Shown: piece by piece, positions 61,929-64,000 of the stretch
Numbering within the stretch: position 1 is the stretch's first letter
How the letters are laid out: every line of letters begins with the position of its first letter
Origin: Enhydrobacter aerosaccus
GTDB taxonomy: Bacteria > Pseudomonadota > Alphaproteobacteria > Reyranellales > Reyranellaceae
NCBI RefSeq assembly: GCF_900167455.1
Contig: NZ_FUWJ01000005.1
Coordinates: 124,001-188,000, forward strand
Length of the DNA stretch: 64,000 nucleotides
Direction of reading: 5' to 3'
The notes under the pieces: generated by a model
The model's input: the letters and a program-made list of their open reading frames with translations, nothing else
What the model was told of the DNA's origin: nothing
Databases searched by the model: none
Translations under genes and position numbers: made by a program

Positions 61929-63316
61929 CCGCTACGATGGAGACATTGATCGACGGCCTGCCGCCGCAGACCCATACCTTGCCGCTGCAGGAGCGTATCG
62001 CGCGTGGCCATGCCTTGCGGGACAACTGCCCGCGCAAGAGTCATGGCGAATGGACAGCCCCGACCGACCGCCGCGATCCGATTGCGATCCTGATCGAGCA
62101 GGGCCAGACGCGCCTGCAGGATCTGCTGCCCTTGCGCTACGCGCGCATGACTGCGTCACCCTTTGCCTTCCTGCGCGGCGCCGCCGCCGTGATGGCCGCC
62201 GATCTGGCGGCCACACCGGCGACGGGTCTGCCAGTCCAGGCGGCGGGAGATTGCCACTGCCTGAACTTCGGTGGCTTCGCCACGCCCGAGCGTCGACTCG
62301 CCTTCGACATCAACGACTTCGACGAAACGGCGGTGGCCCCCTGGGAGTGGGATGTGAAGCGCCTTGCCGCCAGCTTTGCCGTTGCCGGCCACGGACTGCT
62401 CGACAAGGACGGACGGCGCGACCTTGCCGTCGCCTGCGCCCAGGCCTATCGCGAGACGATGACGGCGGTCGCCGCGATGCCGGTGCTCGACGCCTGGTAT
62501 CTGGCGACCACGATGGACGACAAGGAAGTGGCCGCCTCGATCGGCGTCAATGCCCACACGCTCGAGAAGGCTGGCAATGCGCTGAAGCATGCCGTGGCGA
62601 TGATCTCGCTCAAGCATAGCGGCGGCCCCACTCCCCGCATCGACGATCAGCCGCCGCTCGTCTACCACGCACCGCCCGCCGAGGCAGACGCGTTCAAGGC
62701 CGCCATCGAAACCAAGCTCGAGGACTACATCGCCTCCCTGATTCCCGAGCGGCGCACGCTACTGCGGCGCTATCGCCTGGCGGACGTCGCCTACAAGGTC
62801 GTGGGCGTGGGCTCGGTCGGCACGTTCTGCGGCGTCATGTTGATGGTGTCAGGCGACGGCGAGGGACTCTATCTCCAGTTCAAGGAGGCGACGCAGTCGG
62901 TGCTCGAGCCGTATGCGGGCCCTTGCCCGCATGCGCATCATGGCGAGCGTGTGGTGCGCGGCCAGCACCTGCTGCAGGCCGCCTCGGACATCTTCCTCGG
63001 CTTCACGACCGGTCCGACCGGACGCCACCTCTATATCCGCCAGCTGCGGGACGCCAAGGTCAAGCCCCAGGTCGAGGCCATGCCGCCGGGCCAGCTTCGC
63101 CGCTATGCCGCGATCTGCGGCGAGGTCCTGGCGCGCGCCCATGCCCGCACCGGCGACGCCGTGGTCCTCTCCGCCTATCTCGGCAAAAGCCCTGCCTTCG
63201 ACGAGGCCATTGGCGCCTTCGCCATGGCCTATGCCAAGCAGACGGAACTGGACCATGCGGCGCTGCTGGCGGCCGTCAAGGACGGCCGGGTGCCGGTGGC
63301 GGGACCGGAAACATGA
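61925..63316 (+). CDS. DUF2252 family protein
   Basis: A 463-residue protein of the DUF2252 family, whose fold recalls protein kinases and aminoglycoside phosphotransferases. Segments in order are [60 protein letters not shown] and a late [20 protein letters not shown]. The biochemical role is unknown. ATG 61925 overlaps the ligase stop in an ATGA arrangement, so it is translated with the ligase. That coupling hints at a function linked to repair; this is inference. Confidence 0.9.
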   Translation: MTATMETLIDGLPPQTHTLPLQERIARGHALRDNCPRKSHGEWTAPTDRRDPIAILIEQGQTRLQDLLPLRYARMTASPFAFLRGAAAVMAADLAATPATGLPVQAAGDCHCLNFGGFATPERRLAFDINDFDETAVAPWEWDVKRLAASFAVAGHGLLDKDGRRDLAVACAQAYRETMTAVAAMPVLDAWYLATTMDDKEVAASIGVNAHTLEKAGNALKHAVAMISLKHSGGPTPRIDDQPPLVYHAPPAEADAFKAAIETKLEDYIASLIPERRTLLRRYRLADVAYKVVGVGSVGTFCGVMLMVSGDGEGLYLQFKEATQSVLEPYAGPCPHAHHGERVVRGQHLLQAASDIFLGFTTGPTGRHLYIRQLRDAKVKPQVEAMPPGQLRRYAAICGEVLARAHARTGDAVVLSAYLGKSPAFDEAIGAFAMAYAKQTELDHAALLAAVKDGRVPVAGPET

Positions 63317-63368
63317 GGTCCGCGTAGCCCTTGCAGCGCATAACGGTCATCCCCATTATCCGGCCGTC

Positions 63369-64000
63369 ATGATCGATCCTTTTGGCCGCCATATCACCTA
63401 TCTGCGCGTCTCCGTGACGGATCGTTGCGACTTCCGCTGCGTCTATTGCATGGCCGAGGACATGACGTTCCTGCCCAAGGCCGAGGTGCTGTCGCTGGAG
63501 GAACTCGAACGGCTGTGCACCGCCTTCGTCCGCCGGGGCGTCAGGAAGCTGCGCATGACCGGCGGCGAGCCGCTGGTGCGCAAGAACGTGATGTCCCTGT
63601 TCCGGGGACTCGGCCGGCATCTGGAGAGCGGCGCGCTCGAAGAGCTGACGCTGACCACCAACGGCAGCCAGCTGGCCAAATACGCCCGCGAACTCGCCGA
63701 TATCGGCGTGCGCCGCGTCAATGTCTCGATGGACACGCTCGATGCGACCAAGTTCCGCCAGATCACGCGCTGGGGCGATCTCGACCAGGTGATGCGCGGC
63801 CTCGACGCGGCCCAGCAGGCCGGCCTGCACATCAAGATCAACGCCGTCGCCCTGCGCGGCGTCAACGACATGGAGTTCGAGGAGCTGATCCGCTTCAGCC
63901 ACGGTCGCGGCATAGACCTCGTCCTGATCGAGGTCATGCCGATGGGCGAGATCGGCGGCGAGAACCGCCTCGATCAGTACCTGCCGCTGTCGCTGGCCCG
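63369..64000 (+). CDS. moaA: GTP 3',8-cyclase MoaA (3' end outside window)
   Basis: The first 210 or so codons of MoaA, a radical-SAM enzyme that starts molybdenum cofactor synthesis by converting GTP to 3',8-cyclo-7,8-dihydro-GTP. The N-terminal cluster motif is Cys-x3-Cys-x2-Cys in [17 protein letters not shown]. The SAM-binding segment is [15 protein letters not shown], followed by [31 protein letters not shown] and [14 protein letters not shown] 63369 is the start; no strong ribosome site is seen. The second cluster site near the C-terminus lies beyond the window. Only 52 bases separate it from the DUF2252 gene. Confidence 0.96.
   Translation, partial: MIDPFGRHITYLRVSVTDRCDFRCVYCMAEDMTFLPKAEVLSLEELERLCTAFVRRGVRKLRMTGGEPLVRKNVMSLFRGLGRHLESGALEELTLTTNGSQLAKYARELADIGVRRVNVSMDTLDATKFRQITRWGDLDQVMRGLDAAQQAGLHIKINAVALRGVNDMEFEELIRFSHGRGIDLVLIEVMPMGEIGGENRLDQYLPLSLA

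Noticed and set aside
63317-63368. A molybdenum-cofactor riboswitch before moaA
   Set aside because: Only 52 bases separate moaA from the preceding gene, too short for that RNA, and no matching structure is visible.

Overview
The window is about 64 kb of GC-rich DNA, roughly two thirds G+C by eye, densely packed with genes on both strands. It has no rRNA, tRNA or CRISPR array that I can see. An alphaproteobacterium is the best fit. The SOS box has the GTTC-N7-GTTC form, there is an imuA-imuB-dnaE2 mutasome and a ligase-associated DNA repair set, and there is an FNR/FixK-type box. ABC and Bug solute-binding genes are unusually numerous. A soil member of the Rhodospirillales or Hyphomicrobiales is my guess from general resemblance; no phylogenetic marker decides it.

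Region 1 (1-16.4 kb) is catabolic and transport DNA. It holds the end of a short-chain dehydrogenase gene, a CocE-type hydrolase divergent from a Bug-family binding protein, a small secreted protein, an aldehyde dehydrogenase behind a fused UraD-UraH gene (ureide pathway), and a complete branched-chain-amino-acid-type ABC operon. Next come a secreted transglutaminase-like protein and a tightly overlapping set of two membrane class III cyclases plus an acyl-CoA dehydrogenase.

Region 2 (16.4-22.4 kb) holds katG with a Fur-family-like box, a probable nuclease toxin and immunity pair (629 + 238 aa) with a phage-protein-like N-terminus, and a GNAT-Rrf2 pair.

Region 3 (22.5-35.8 kb) is one long rightward array. 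boxC, boxB and a benzoate-CoA ligase encode aerobic benzoyl-CoA degradation. A five-gene HbaEFGH/Liv-like transporter, probably for aromatic acids, follows, then a four-gene polyamine-type transporter. boxA and boxR are not in the window.

Region 4 (35.8-45.1 kb) is mixed: an OmpA-like lipoprotein, HxlR divergent from a carboxymuconolactone decarboxylase-family gene, a YefM/RelE-type toxin-antitoxin pair, a CoA transferase, an acetylpolyamine amidohydrolase-like protein, TetR divergent from an alpha/beta hydrolase, poxB and a DUF5681-type protein.

Region 5 (45.1-64 kb) is rich in DNA repair. An SOS-controlled imuA-imuB-dnaE2 mutasome is followed, after a secreted protein, an ankyrin protein and a serine hydrolase, by a DEXH helicase, an MBL-fold exonuclease and an ATP-dependent DNA ligase. 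The ligase gene overlaps a DUF2252 gene. moaA runs off the right edge. Dispersed hairpin repeats sit at 42.6, 48.6, 56.1 and 60.1 kb.

The best leads are the toxin-immunity pair, the two cyclases that lack the usual purine-selecting lysine, the hairpin that would mask the ankyrin gene's ribosome binding site, and the 25-bp inverted repeat directly before dnaE2.
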